This document shows positions 1 to 11,394 of a stretch of DNA of 64,000 nucleotides, piece by piece. The notes under the pieces are model-generated. The model ran no database searches and was not told the DNA's origin. It worked only from the letters and a program-made list of their open reading frames with translations. The position numbers and the translations under genes are program-made. The stretch covers positions 19,771-83,770 of the forward strand of contig CM030941.1 in NCBI GenBank assembly GCA_018136815.1, in the 5' to 3' direction. This DNA is from Isochrysis galbana (taxonomy: Eukaryota; Haptophyta; Isochrysidales; Isochrysidaceae). Every line of letters begins with the position of its first letter. The stretch's first letter is position 1.

Positions 1-1229
1 GCGTAATCAAGCCCGTCACCGAGTCCGAGATTTCGGCCGCACCGAGCCAACCGGTGCTGGCCACCGTGCCCCTATTGTCATCACAAGCTTCAGCTTCGTC
101 CTCACCGACGGTTGCGACGCCAGGGGGCTTCACCTTTGAGCCGGCCCCGTCCGTTCCCATTTCGAAAGTTAGCCCTGTTATTGGCGTCCAGCACGCCAGA
201 AACGACGAGTCCGAGTCCGAGTACAAATTAACGTCACCGCGGAGTCCGCGGTCGACCACCGGCGTTCCCACGCCACCCCATCAACCGAGAGCCCTGGAGG
301 AGCTTGAACAGCCGTCTCCTAGCCCCTCTCAAGTCGCCGAGTCTTCCGAATTCGAGTCTGAATCCACCGTAATTTCAGCGGTCCATCCACCCGCTAGCCC
401 GAGCCAAGTCCTCCGAAGAATGCTTCGCATTGCAGAACCTCTTCGGCCACTACCCACGCCAGCCGCTGCCGCAGAGCCACCACCCTGGCCCCAGCCTTCC
501 CGCAGCCGGCTTCTACGACAGCCACGTCCCTTCTTTCGCCGGCGCCGACCCCGCCGACGACAGAATGCAACGACGTCTCCTCTTCCGACGTGACCATGGA
601 GAGTGACCACAACTCCTCTGCACGTCGAGGAACGGCGGCCTCCCAAACCGAGCTTCTACGCCCATTGAGCCAGCCCAACCGAGTCCCTGAGCCATGTCCT
701 TCATGTCTCTCACCGGTGGTCTCGCGGCCGCGGCGTCCGTCGCCGCCGTCCGACACCCCACTTCCCGAGTTTCTTCGTCAATCCCGTCCTCCGAGCCCGT
801 CTCTACGTCGTCGATATCCGAGTCTTCTTCCATTCGTCCTACGTCGCTGCGGCCACCGGTCGCCGCCTCCGAGCACTGCCTGCCTCTCGATACCACTGCC
901 ACCACCATCATGCGCGTGGCAGCGATCAATGCGTCCGCGATCCAGCCTTCGATTCCTCTCAAAACAACTCCGATGTCGGCACCCGTGATGATACCCCGTC
1001 ACCCGCTCTCCACGCTCTCGCCTCTCTTCGTGCACGAGCGAGCGGCTCTGCGGTGGTATTACCTCGGCACCTCACGGAGGCAGCCCAAGAGCTTCGCCGG
1101 CCTCGCAATGGCACCCTAGCCTCGCCTGCCGCCGCGCTACCCAAGCACTTCGATGAGCTTTGCGCTGAGCTCACGAAGATGAATCAACGAGTCCAAGACG
1201 GGCTGACGTCTGGCTGTCACGCACCACGC

Positions 1230-1665
1230 GTTCTCGTCGTTGGCGAGACGAGCGGCGTCGTCTCCTCCATGTTCCTACTCGCCGGTGCTGATGTAGCTAC
1301 GTGCGATTTGTATCCTTCCGAGATCGATTACGTGCCCCACTTCCAAGGCGACGCGCTTCATGTCCAAAACCTAGGTTGGGACCTAGTCATCGCCCACCCG
1401 CCCTGCACGTACCTCTCCGCTGTCAGCAGTCAATGGCTCTCCCAAGAACCCGGACGTCGTGCCGCTCTTGAGTCGGCCGCTCGCGTCTTCAAGTCAATGG
1501 CCTCCGCCACTGCTCCGTTTGTAGCGGTCGAGAACCCTCGGATGCATGCGGAAGCTCGCCGTTTAGTCGGGGGGTTGACCCCGACCCAATTCGTCCAACC
1601 CTGGGAGCACGGCACTGGACACCAGAAAGCCACCGGGTTGTACCTCACCAAAGGGCTGCCGCCCT
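1230..1665 (+). other. Cytosine-C5-methyltransferase-like domain in pol, copy B
   Basis: This region reads without a break and matches the copy A domain residue for residue up to the frameshift near 1668. Visible motifs are a glycine-rich loop (VLVVGETSGV), an acidic strand end (CDLYPSEI), HPPCTYLS with the candidate catalytic Cys, VENPRMH in the place of the ENV motif, and QPWEHG followed by KAT and GLPP. This set matches small phage and prophage proteins usually annotated as DNA cytosine methyltransferases. Its survival in both copies shows that it belongs to the element and is not a chance insertion into one copy. Confidence 0.72.
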
Positions 1666-1785
1666 CCAGCCAACTTGCGTCGTGGATGGCCGTGAGTCGG
1701 CCATGGCTAACCTCTCTCCTTCACCGCACCGTGGCGCTCTTCGCAGCCGCACCTACGTCGGTGTAGCTGGAGCGATGGCGATCCA

Positions 1786-3888
1786 TTGGATGCCGTTCTT
1801 CTTCGACATTTGAGCCAACAGCGAGACCAGACGTCGACGAAGAAATTGTCCGCGTTAGAGCTACTCGCTTGCGCGCGGTGCAGCCTATTGGACCGGCCTT
1901 CACTTAGCTCGACCGAGGCTACCGCCTACGAGCCGTGGTCGGCTCTTCATCGTTATGAGAGGGGGAGGGAAACGAGTGAAGTTTCTTCCGACCCCGTTGT
2001 TTCCCGTCCAGCTACTCCCGAGTCAGACAACCACGAAGACCAAAAAGAAACCCACGATAACCACGACAACGACACGCCACTCCACGCCTCCGAGTCTACA
2101 CTCCACGACCCATTCTCTCCATGGACCGCCCCGCCTCCGGCACGCGCGAGCTCGCCGCGTCCGACGACGCCGACGACTCTCCGGAAGCGGCGCCAACAAT
2201 GGCAATCATTCGGAGTGAACGGGGACCAGAAATGGTCCAACGTCACGCTCGAAACCGCTGACGAAATAAGAGCGCAAGCTCTAGCCGGACGAAACGCCGA
2301 CGAGGAATCCGACCTCGCCGCTGCCGTCCGAGCGCCGATCGAGTTCGTGGAAGCCAAAGGCATCCGCGCCGAAGAGCTAGCCTCATTAGTTCGAAGACCC
2401 AAGACAGAAGCCCAAGCCCGTCTCGAGAAAGATTGGGAAAAGATGTCCGACCACCCGAGGCACCCCACCGACAAGAGAGGCCTGGGCTACACTAGTCCCA
2501 AGCTATCACCCTGTACCGCTACCAACGAGGACGACCCCTCTAGGCCCTCTGCCACGATAGCGGCAGTCGGAGTACCCGAAGAGACGACGACCAGTTTGAC
2601 GACGAATTCACCCGAGCAACGACGCTGGCGACCAACCCCGTCCCTGTCCGACACCATTGCACACGTGACCGCGCACCGGCCGGAGAGCGTCGTGGATACC
2701 CTACCATCTGCCTACCCAAGGCATTGTCTATATGTTCGAGATCTAATGGTCTGCCGCTCCGGCGAGGCTGCCGGCAAAGAAGGAGTAATCTTAGCCGACT
2801 CCGCCCTCACGGTCAACAGCACACTCGCTGACACCGGAGCTGGCCCGTCGGTCGTGACCACTTCCCTCTTGTCCAGCCTACCCAACGACGCATGCGTCGA
2901 GCGGCTGCCGCAAGCCGTAGTGACACCGCTCCATGGCCCAGACGGCCTACCTCTTATCACGCGAGGCAAGGCTCGAATCGTTTTCTCCGTCGGTGGATTT
3001 CTCTTTCGTCATACGTTCATGGTGATTGAAGGCAACCCGATGCTACTGCTCGGGAACGACTTCTTAGCTACGCACGCCGCTTCGATTCAGCTCGCCTCCG
3101 ACAGCGCGGACGGCTCTATCACCCTCGGTGCCCCATCCACGGTGGCTCCTCTTGAGGTTAATGGCAGTCCAAGCCCCGACGCTCCGCCGATCTTTCGCGT
3201 CTCGACGTCACCGATAGCGGTGGTCCCTGTCAGCATGACTTGTGCACAGGTCTGTCCGACCTCCGCGAACCCAATCACGACTGACTTCTTCCGAGGGCCG
3301 CAAGCCGCCGAAAACGACAACCAGCTAGTCTCCGAGCCGCTCTTCAACACGGCCGATGAGTTTGCCGCCAAAGCGCCGGCGTCTTGTGGCTCCGAGTACC
3401 TCCTATATACCCATGAACCTATCACGATCCCGGCCTATCATCGGGCGACGTTTCACGTCCGAATTCCGCTAGCTCTTCGAGAACACGAAGACTGCGCCAT
3501 GCTCGTGGACCGACTCCCTACACGCGAGACTATTGACAGCTCTCCGCTCGTCATCCCTCAAGTAGAGAGGCCGAAATCCGACCACACCATCGCGGTTACG
3601 GTGGCCAATACTGACCCCAAACCACTACACCTTCCGTCGTTCCATCCTGTAGCTTCGCTACAGGTTCGATTCAAGATTCACGCTGGAACTTATCACCGCG
3701 TCGGTGACAATAACTCGCCGGATGTGATTGAGTCGCTCAACGAGGACCAACGCAAGCTCCTCGAGGCAGCCAAGATCGACCCCGAGGGCCGTCTCTCGAT
3801 GCCCCAACGTGAACAAGTTCGTCGTCTACTGGCCCGACGTATCGCTGCTTTCGCAATTGACCCGACTAACCCGAATCACATCACGTGA
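1786..3888 (+). pseudogene. pol fragment with retropepsin-type aspartic protease, copy B
   Basis: This 700-codon open piece holds a low-complexity N-terminal half and then an aspartic protease. The catalytic DTGAGPS motif is at about 2830 and the second hydrophobic-Gly motif LLLGNDFL is near 3050. The piece ends because one base is missing in the run before 3885; copy A reads straight on into RT at the matching place. Retropepsins of LTR elements cut the gag-pol polyprotein and work as dimers, which fits a single DTGA motif here. Confidence 0.85.
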
Positions 3889-4982
3889 TGGAGGTAGAGC
3901 TACCGCTCAACCCCGGAGCCGAAGCTCACCGTCACGCACCGTCTAGAGTTGGACGAGAGGGTGAGAAGATCATAGAGGACGAAGTTTGCAAGATGGAGTC
4001 CGCGGGCATCATTAGGAAATCAAATTCGTCGTGGGCCTCTCGAGTCGTGTTAGTCACTAAGAAGGATGGCTCCGTACGTTTCTGCGTAGATTATCGCGAC
4101 GTCAACTCCAAGCTTCGTCTAGAGGACAGCCCTCTTCCCCTCACGGTAGAAGCCATCGACCGATTGTCGTCCGGTCAAGGCAACCTCGATTCTCTATTCC
4201 TTTGCACCCTGGACCTGGCATCTGGTTTCTGGGGTATACCGATCAAAGAATCCGATAAACATATCACCGCGTTCACTACTCATCGCGGCAAGTACGAGTT
4301 CAATTACTTGCCTTTCGGTGTTCAATCCGGTCCCTCGTATATGTGCCGCCTCATGGACGCCGTTCTCGGTGGGCTGGCATGGGAGATTTGTATGCCATAC
4401 TTGGATGATGTCGGCGCCTGGTCGACAGGTGTAGGTGACTCGCTGCAGGCCAGGGAAGAGTCGTCATTCCAACAAATGTTACACCGTCTTGATCTTGTCT
4501 TGGAACGTCTCATCTGGGCGGGCCTCACTTGCAAGATGTCGAAATGCGTTTTCTTTGCCACCTCGGCTGAATATCTCGGCCACGTTGTTTCGCGTGAAGG
4601 TCTTCGGATGGATCCCAAGAAAGTGGAAGCTGTCTCGAAAATCGACCCAACCCAAATCAACTCGATCGAAGCCGTCCGTTCGTTCCTTGGATTGTGCTCC
4701 TACTACCGCCGTTTCATCCGTCGTTTTGCGATCCGTGCGGCGCCGTTAACCGCTCTCACGCGGAAAGGGTGCGACGTCCCGGTCGAGTCGCAAACAGAAG
4801 CCTGTCGACAGGCTATCGAAGATCTCAAGCAAGCTATCTGTGAAGAACCCGTACTCGCACCTCCTCGAGACGACCGTCCTTTCCTCGTTAAGACCGACGG
4901 TGCTAGCAAGCTCGGCATCGCCGGCGTCCTTGCCAAAAGACGACGAAGGGAGAGAGCGCGTTGTTGCATACTACGGTCGTAG
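3885..4982 (+). pseudogene. Reverse transcriptase fragment, copy B
   Basis: The frame runs through the Ty3-type RT fingers and palm: RFCVDYRDVN, LDLASGFWGIPI (first catalytic Asp), LPFGVQSGP and YLDD (catalytic Asp pair) at about 4399. It then passes through the thumb and connection (SFLGLCSYYRRFIRRFA) into the start of RNase H (KTDGASKLGIAGVLA). It breaks near 4934 where two bases are missing against copy A. Unlike copy A, the frame is continuous across the LDLASGF motif, so the frameshift in copy A is private to copy A. Confidence 0.9.
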
Positions 4983-5259
4983 TTTGAGTCCGGCTGAGCG
5001 CCATTGGACAGTTACTGAAATCGAACTTCTAGCAGCGCTAGAATCGATCCGAAATTGGAGGCCTTATCTTTGGGGTCGCCACTTCACCCTCGTCGTAGAC
5101 CATTCAGCTTTGCGCTGGCTTCACACGATGAAAGATCAAGTCACCGGTGGTCCAGCCTCGCGCCTCATGCGATGGGTCCTGAAGCTAGCCGAATATCGAT
5201 TCGACGTCGTGCACAAACCTGGAGTCACTCACTGGGACGCCGACGGCTTATCCCGCTAG
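4840..5259 (+). pseudogene. RNase H domain fragment, copy B
   Basis: This is the frame that continues RNase H after the break near 4934. It shows AYYGRSLSPAERHWTVTE with the conserved Glu, then LVVDHSALRWL with the conserved Asp. The typical end of the Ty3 RNase H to integrase linker follows (VHKPGVTHWDADGLSR). The premature stop at 5257-5259 comes from one missing T relative to copy A, where CGC TTA is read. RNase H removes the RNA template during reverse transcription. Confidence 0.85.
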
Positions 5260-5458
5260 TTGCTCTCGAGCCGATCACGATCCTCTCCATCTCGAGGAGA
5301 GTGACGTCCATTCTTTCGATTCTTCCGAAATTCACGACATAGTTGCCGCCGCGTTACTTCATCCACCCTCACCGCTCGCCGCCAACAAGCAACGATAGGC
5401 TCGCTCGTCAAGCATCGGAATCTTCGGAGTCGATTACCTCCTCGTATCTCGATGTGGC

Positions 5459-6912
5459 GTGCCTCATGCCGACGAATTGCGTCAAGCGCTCTCTACCGAC
5501 GATCTCGCCAGCTCGATCCTTTCTGAAGTCGAGTCGATCCTTCCGAAAGCTTCCTCTTCGATTGACTCTAGCTCGTCGTCGAAGAAAAGTTCCCGATTCC
5601 TCCTTCGCGATGGCCTACTCTACTACCGCTCCTCAGAAGCGGAAGAGGCTCCTCTTCGTTTGTACATTCCGGAGTCCCTTCGTGACACGTACCTCCGCGC
5701 CTACCATGACCACCTTGGTCACCCAGGTGCGACAAGGATGACTACCCTACTTCGTTCTCGAGTTTACTGGCCTGGCCTATCCGCCTCTGTATCGGAATAC
5801 GTTCGAGAGTGCACGAATGCACTCTTGGCAAACCGTTACCGCGACCGCTCGCCCATCCATCCGGTCTTCCATCGGATCTTATCCTTTCGACGTCGTCTAT
5901 TGCGATATTCTTTCGATGGCGCCCACTCACGATTTCGTATCCGGCCGCTCCGGTTTTGACAAGCTGATTGTTTCGTCGATTCTCTCTCTCGTTGGATTGA
6001 AGCTGAGCCTTGCAACGGTAACCCCTCGTCCGCAAATGTCTGGACGTCTTCATGCGTCTCATCGTATCTCGTTATGGAGTCCTCGCCAACTTCGAACCGA
6101 CGCCGGCTCGAATCTTTGCTCTCGATTAGTGGACCTAATTCTCAAAGCGACCGGCACGGACTTGAGCACTACTGAAGCCTATCGCCACGAAGGCGTAGGG
6201 CTAGTAGAAAGAGCTCAACAAACTCTCCTCACGATGACTCGAGTCTCCAATGAAGGCGGCGCCCATTGGGTCGATCACCTTCCGTTTCTTCTCATGTCTA
6301 TGCGAGCGACCGCCGGTCGCGTCGTACCCAAGTCACCCGCGGCTATCTTGTTTGGTCGGGAGCTTCGTCTTCCAGCTCAACTTGCTGACCCTGCTCCTGT
6401 TCTTGAGTTGCTTCCATCTAGGCCTCCGTCCGATGCCGTCACTTACGCCACCGAGCTCAATAAGAAGCTTCTCGAGTCGTGGCGTTCCGCCCTCGAAAGT
6501 ACTCAAGAAGCCCAACGTGAATCGATGCGCTCCGCCTCTCAAAAGTCTAAACTCGGTGTTACCTTCAAACAAGGAGACAGAGTTTGTCGTCGAATCCCTG
6601 GCCACGCCAACAAACTTCAATACCTCTACTCCGGTCCTTACCGAGTAGAAGAAGCCATCTCGGCCACTCGATACGTCTACGCGATCTCGAAAATCGTCAA
6701 GTCAAGGATGAAGTTCACATTTCCAATCTCGTCCGTACTTCACCGTCACCGATTCGTCTCCGCTCGCTGAAGATGATACTTGGTCGAAGAGTTACTCGAT
6801 CGCAAGGGCGATGGAGTTTCATTCAAGTATTCGTCAAATGGCGCGGCTATCCTCGTTCTGAGCTACTTGGGAGTCTCGAATTGAGTTGCTTCGGCGTTGT
6901 GCTGATCTAGTT
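5459..6912 (+). pseudogene. Integrase and chromodomain fragments, copy B
   Basis: The pieces at 5459-5959 and 5817-6770 carry the integrase in two frames. The first holds the zinc-binding start (HDHLGHPGATR), but a missing base near 5808 destroys the following Cys-x2-Cys. The second holds the part with RTDAGSN and GLVERAQ of the DDE core. The chromodomain, intact in copy A, is broken here near 6777, 6825 and 6860. Only short in-frame pieces remain. Confidence 0.85.
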
Positions 6913-7353
6913 GAGTCGTACGACACCACTTTCGACCGCGTCCGGTTCAACCCCAAGCTCACTCCGCTGTAGACTCCTCTTCAAGTCCAAGTCAAGTCCC
7001 CAGTCAATCAAGTTCCACGTCGAGTTCAAGAGTCAAATCGTATCCTCCTGATCTGCCTCAAGTCGTACCCGTTCTCGTTCACGTTCGTAGCGCTAAGTGC
7101 TAAGTCGACCGGAAATGGATGATTAGCGTCGCGCAGCGCCTGACCCAGCGCAACTGCCCGAGCAAAACTCCTGTAAAAGGGAGAACGTGTAGACGTGGCG
7201 TACGAAATCGGGGGCCGCCGCGCTAAGCTGCCGATTTTGTGCTCGCTTTGGATCCATGGTTAATCCTCCTCCTCTATGTCTCTCGTCTCGTATGGTTAAA
7301 TGAACTCTCTTGGCTCGACATCGGGAGACGTCTCGATTTAAGTCGGGGGTGTT

Positions 7354-8737
7354 TGTATTCCTGCCCATCTGAAGGCTGTAGGCATGAATATTCGTGTAAG
7401 GTACGCGCTCACAATTACAATTGAACAGTTCCCGTGTTGCCACTGACGCACAAGACACCAGATTCGGATTCCCCATGTCTCAAGTCCAGTTTGCAGATTT
7501 TGTCTCGAAATTTGCGATTCGAATTTGTTTTTGCTGTTACTATAATTGTTGGCTCGTTTAGGTAATAAACCGGCATGAACTTCGACTTCTCGTTCTGCAG
7601 TCGCTCTGCGAGACCTCTCTCTCTCTCTCTCTCTCTCTCTCCGTCCGCCTCTCCTCGGCCGACGGCAAGAAGATTCGTCCAAAACATTCTCCGGTCCCAA
7701 GATATCTCGTGGGGGTCTCTCCGCGCTCCGCGAGGGAAAGGACGCGATCTCGCTCCGAGATCGGCCTCGCGCCCTCCCACGCTGCCCCGCCGTGCCCTCG
7801 GTCCCTCGCCCCCCCGCGGCAGGTTCTTTCCCTCGGCGTGCCGTCCGTCGCCTCCGGCCGTTATATTAATCCCCCCCCGCGCGAGGTTCTCTTCTCCCCG
7901 CGCGCGGTTCGTTTCCTCCGGCCGTCGTTGTTCCCCCCCTCGCTTCGATTCCTCTCGCGGTTCCTTCGATGATTGCCTCCATCTCGTCCGTTCTTCTTCG
8001 CGATCCTCGCGGAGGGGGCACCGATGTTTAACGTTAGTTTCGTCGCGTTTCGATGAAAGAAAGGAAGAACGAATGGCACGCGCCTCGCGTCTCGCGTCTT
8101 GTTTCGTCGCCCCTTGCTCGTCGCTTGTCTAGAAGGTCTCTCTGCACATCGCCTTCTTCCCCCGCGCGAGTTTGGACCTCTCCTCGACCCTCCGCGTTGG
8201 CTTCAGCGGACGAGTTTTCACTTTAACGATAGTTTGAACCCTTCGTTTGCGTAGTTTTGCGCTCTCTTTCCGTATTTCTTCGCGCATGACGAGCGATCGC
8301 GACCTCAGCCTTTGTCGCACGGGGAGGGTTTGTTTATCGTATGATTCCGGAGTGTTTACGTTAGTTTTCTGAGCCCAAGGTCGTTGGGGTTTGGGTTTCT
8401 TGTGAGTGTTTTTGTAGCAACTTCGTCGAGTCCCACCGTGTTCCCAAGCGAGTCCCCCCGAGTTCCCGAGTCTATACCCCGAGTCAACGAGTCAATACAA
8501 GTCAAGCACGCGCCTGAGCCACCCCCAGTCGCCTGCCACCACCTCCCACAAGCCTCCTTCCGCACTTCCGCGCCCACCGTGCTCCGTGCGTGCGTTGTGC
8601 GTCGTGCGTCGATCACCATGCCCGTAGTCAACCCCGAGGAAAGCTCCATGAGCTCCCCACAAGAACCGCGTTCCGCGCTAGCTGCCGGCGCGCCCTCGCA
8701 GGCAATCTCCAAGAGTGAGATCAGCCTTGCTCTGACA
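7354..8737 (+). repeat. 3' LTR of copy B (1384 bp, TG...CA)
   Basis: This sequence is repeated at 11395-12773 (1379 bp) upstream of copy A's gag. Both versions begin TGTATTCC and end CTCTGACA, and similarity stops right after that CA. It follows the internal region in the orientation expected for a 3' LTR. It holds a long CT microsatellite (about 7613-7640), many C-rich blocks with GCGCGC, and an ATG at 8618 in ATCACCATG context that opens the gag frame. I see no clear polypurine tract before it; AAGTCGGGGGTG just upstream is the nearest candidate. Confidence 0.82.
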
Positions 8738-8935
8738 AGGTGGGGAAACTTCTCTTCTCTTCGAGAGAAAGAGAGAGGGCGCTCCACAACCCAAGACCCT
8801 ATGCGTCCAAGCGAAGCTTTTGACCGAGAACGAGAACGAGAGAATTATAACGATAAATGCCGAACGACGAAGAGAAGCCTAACGAGTGTCGATTCGCGAA
8901 TGCGACAAGCTATAGTTAAAGTAGCCATTTTCTAA
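8618..8935 (+). pseudogene. gag N-terminus in the 3' LTR, without the rest of gag
   Basis: The ATG at 8618 opens a frame whose first 40 codons (MPVVNPEESSMSSPQEP...) lie inside the LTR and correspond to the N-terminus of copy A's gag. In the 3' LTR the frame runs into flanking DNA and ends at 8935 after unrelated residues. In copy A's 5' LTR one base is missing just after the matching ATG (12658), so there the in-frame start is the second ATG at 12687. This entry documents a start codon and has no function here. Confidence 0.55.
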
Positions 8936-9756
8936 TGCATTACTAATGGTAGATTCTAACAGCACTTTTGGGCGCTTTGGCGAACAGCTCCGCCGGGAGG
9001 TGTTATCCCGCAAAAATCATGATCAACCATTAAATCACAGGCCCTGAGTTGGGGGCATGCCGGAGGATGAGTGGTTCCTCTCCCATGGCAGGGGAGGAGT
9101 GGAGAGAGGGGGGGCTCGTGCCCCCCCATGGGCGAACTAAGTATAAACTTAGTTGCAGTAGTGGTACCAACGCTCAGATGTTTTATAGGGCCGCTAGGAG
9201 CCGGATCACGCCACCCCACCGACCCTCGTCAGCCGTTCTTCCCCATTCCAAAATCCCAAATGGAGTTTCCTTACCCAATCCCGAATTTCACTCACCCGAC
9301 TCCTGGCAAGGAGGAGGGCCAAAGCACTGCGCTAGCCGCTGGTGCTGCTCTCACGACGGATTGGCCTAAGGCCTTCAGATACCGCTCACTCGGCAGATGG
9401 CCCCACGATACTGTTCGAGGCATAGACGGTCATCAAGTTCAGCTACGATCCGACTAGGTTGGGAGGAAGGCACCTGATAGTTAGAGTTTGGGCAAAACGC
9501 ATTGTCCATACATGTGGATGCCGTCTCGTCGTATTCGAGACATTCCTGACCTCATCTGCCCCTGTGCAGGCGAATCACTCAAAACGTTCGCCGAGCTGAG
9601 CAAGCTCGTTGGCGCCCCCTCTCGCCATTCGTCCGCCCATCTTCGGAATTGGGGTGCCGGCAATACAGGGCTGCCCATCGGCGGTCGGGATGTGCCATTA
9701 TATGCGAGCCCACCACATGTCGGGCCGCGTGAGCAAAGTGTACTCGTGCCGGACGC
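8738..9756. other. Gene-free repeat-derived stretch after the copy B LTR
   Basis: I see no convincing gene. 8889-8907 carries GATTCGCGAATGCGACA, the inverted start of an LTR-like family seen again at 29359 and 31978. 9090-9145 (a GGAGAGAG block, a C-run, then AAGTATAAACTTAG) matches the tail of the R2 repeats at 23806 and 25100. 9190-9400 matches part of 49555-49880. The remainder is unassigned. Confidence 0.5.
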
Positions 9757-10090
9757 NNNNNNNNNNNNNNNNNNNNNNNNNNNNNNNNNNNNNNNNNNNN
9801 NNNNNNNNNNNNNNNNNNNNNNNNNNNNNNNNNNNNNNNNNNNNNNNNNNNNNNNNCATAGGCATAGGGCGGTCAAATAGACCTTCGACCTTCGCGCAGG
9901 TGGAAGAACAAAAAAAATCTTCTTAAAAATCCCCGCTACATACGCGACATGAGGCAGTGTGCTTGTGTACCTCCCTACTACCCCCTTTACCCCTATCAAC
10001 CCCCTCCCCCTTCCCCTTCCCCAGTTCCTCTTTGGCGGAGAAGCTGGTTCCGGAGAGAAGGGGGCGGGAGACCATGGCTCCTCCTTCGTT
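9190..10090 (+). repeat. Interspersed repeat R4, copy split by the gap
   Basis: 9190-9400 and 9980-10090 both match the single stretch 49555-49880. Shared blocks are AAATGGAGTT followed by CAGAATTTCA-like sequence, GGGCCAAAGC, GCTAGCCGC, CAACCCCCTCCCCCTT, and GGAGAAGCT with GTTCCGG and AGAAGGGGGCGGGA. The copy here is longer, with about 580 bp and an assembly gap between the two matching parts. No protein is recognised in it. Confidence 0.6.
9757..9856. other. Assembly gap (100 N)
   Basis: Exactly 100 N, a placeholder of unknown true length. It interrupts the R4 repeat. Confidence 0.99.
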
Positions 10091-10180
10091 CTAACGTCGG
10101 CTTGCATCTCCCCTTAGGTCTTATATCACGTAAGATCTCCTCATAATATCCGTTGAATTTCCTTCTAGAAAGGTTTAGCT

Positions 10181-10960
10181 ACCCTAATTGATGTTTCGTA
10201 TATTCAGACCTCTCGCCGCCTGCAAGAGGTCCTCCGATGTTTCTAGGTTGAACTGTCTATCCACCGTGTAAAGAGGGCGTATCATCTTCCGAATATGTTT
10301 GTTGCTCGGGGCGTGTAGCCCCATGTTCTCCCGTTGTTTTTTTAGCCTCTGAAAGAAACCGACCTTCGCCGTTACTAATAGGTGGTATCTCGTCAATATC
10401 ACTCTTGATATGGTCCTAGCGGACCTACCGTCCGCGTTGCCGTACTGGATGTTGTCAAAGTCCGTTAGAATATATCTCCACGCCAGGATGCCTAGGTATC
10501 CGAGGAGGGGTGAGGCCTATCCACTTGGTAGCAGAAAAGGCGTTGGGCCACCTCGAAGCCCGGTTTAAGATCGATCCCTAGAAGTCCCTCTATGAATTCG
10601 AAAATGGGCTCCGTCGCGATGCATAAGGGCCCAAATAAGTGGAGCTTTCGGGAGCTATGCCGCAAAAACGGCACGTCGGATCGTCCGCGAATCGATTCGC
10701 CGTAGCTATCCTCCTATGTAGGATGTGCTTGAAGTGCATGTACGAGTCCCTTGGAGTCAGAAAGTTGTATTTGTATAACTGCGATATCTGTTTCCATTTT
10801 CCCGAGAGAACCGGTAATCTTTTCTCCCATCTCAGTGTGGACTTCTGTCTCTTTGTTTTCCTCATTGCGAGGAACGCTTTAGTCAGCGTCTTGACATTTA
10901 TATCTTCTAGCGTTTTGCTCGTGCCTTTGAAGGTATATTCTTGCGGGATCGGATACGCCG
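10181..10960 (-). pseudogene. Non-LTR retrotransposon (LINE) ORF2 C-terminal fragment
   Basis: Read on the minus strand from 10960, the frame encodes AYPIPQEYTFKGTSKTLED and then WKQISQLYKYNFLTPRDSY, HILHRRIATANRFADDPTCRFCG and PESSTYLG. A one-frame break follows, then AWRYILTDFDNIQYGNADG and a C-terminal stretch ending at 10181. The W...NFLTPRD...LHRR...CRFCG...E pattern is the zinc-binding region downstream of the RT in many LINEs. Frame breaks near 10590 make it a relic. A related but diverged C-terminus sits at the right edge of the window (63679-64000). Confidence 0.7.
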
Positions 10961-11394
10961 TCTCAGCAGGCCCCCTGACCCTCTGGCATCATGGCCCGCG
11001 CAGCCCACCCAGCTCCTCACAGCGCGCGCACGCGGCTACCCTGGCTGCCGCAGACCCCGCCCTGAGCATCCCGACCCGCCCCTCGCAGGATTTGCCCTCA
11101 CTCGAACTCGGCATCGAGAACCAGGACCAGCTCACCGACGCGGCCGTCCACGCGTGGCTGACAAGCCTCCGCGTTGAGGCTGCCCTCGCGGCCCTCCTCT
11201 CTCTGACAGTGCCAGATTCGGCGCTGATCGATGAGGCAAGACCCGTGGGTGGCCTCAGGACGGGCCACGTCGTAGCTCTCTACGCCGCGGCGAGCAAAAA
11301 AGCCCAAGATCTTGCCAGAGCGCCTCACAGCGCATCTGGCGGGAACCCACCACCCAAAGCAGAAATCATCTTCTGCCGCTGGGTGGTGGGCTGT
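10961..11394. other. Unassigned GC-rich stretch between LINE relic and copy A LTR
   Basis: The plus strand is open across this stretch, with text such as ELGIENQDQLTDAAVHAWL and LTVPDSALIDEARPVG that looks like real protein, perhaps a captured gene fragment. It runs unbroken into the LTR at 11395 without a plausible stop of its own. I cannot name it. Confidence 0.3.

Larger units (their letters stand above)
1..7085 (+). pseudogene. pol: pol polyprotein of copy B, multiply frameshifted
   Basis: Against copy A this copy lacks single bases near 501, 768, 950, 1668, 1794 and 3881, and has an in-frame 15-bp deletion near 567. Two bases are missing near 4934. More single-base losses follow near 5256, 5352, 5391, 5456, 5808, 5968, 6036, 6083, 6680, 6729, 6777, 6825, 6860 and 6940. 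Long open pieces survive: the methyltransferase-like part (1053-1766), the protease part (1786-3888) and the RT (3885-4982). The RT keeps the base that copy A lacks near 20718. The loss near 5808 falls in the integrase zinc finger. As given it cannot make a full polyprotein. Exact loss positions are approximate because many fall in short runs. Confidence 0.85.
1..8737 (+). mobile_element. Ty3/gypsy chromodomain retrotransposon, copy B (5' part outside window)
   Basis: Positions 1 to about 7160 repeat 16490 to about 23690 of copy A almost base for base. They are followed by a short 3' untranslated stretch and a 3' LTR at 7354-8737. The internal region encodes, in order, a Ser/Pro-rich linker, a cytosine-methyltransferase-like domain, aspartic protease, RT, RNase H, integrase and chromodomain, which is the Ty3/gypsy order. 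Differences from copy A are nearly all missing single bases, so the reading frame breaks many times. Whether these breaks are real decay or consensus errors cannot be told from the sequence alone. The shared 3' end stops near 7160, and 7161-7353 is present only here. Confidence 0.93.

Noticed and set aside
7575-8132. 185-codon frame in the LTR
   Set aside because: Arg/Ser/Pro-rich product of CT and CG low-complexity DNA, overlapping frames on both strands, and not preserved as one frame in the other LTR.
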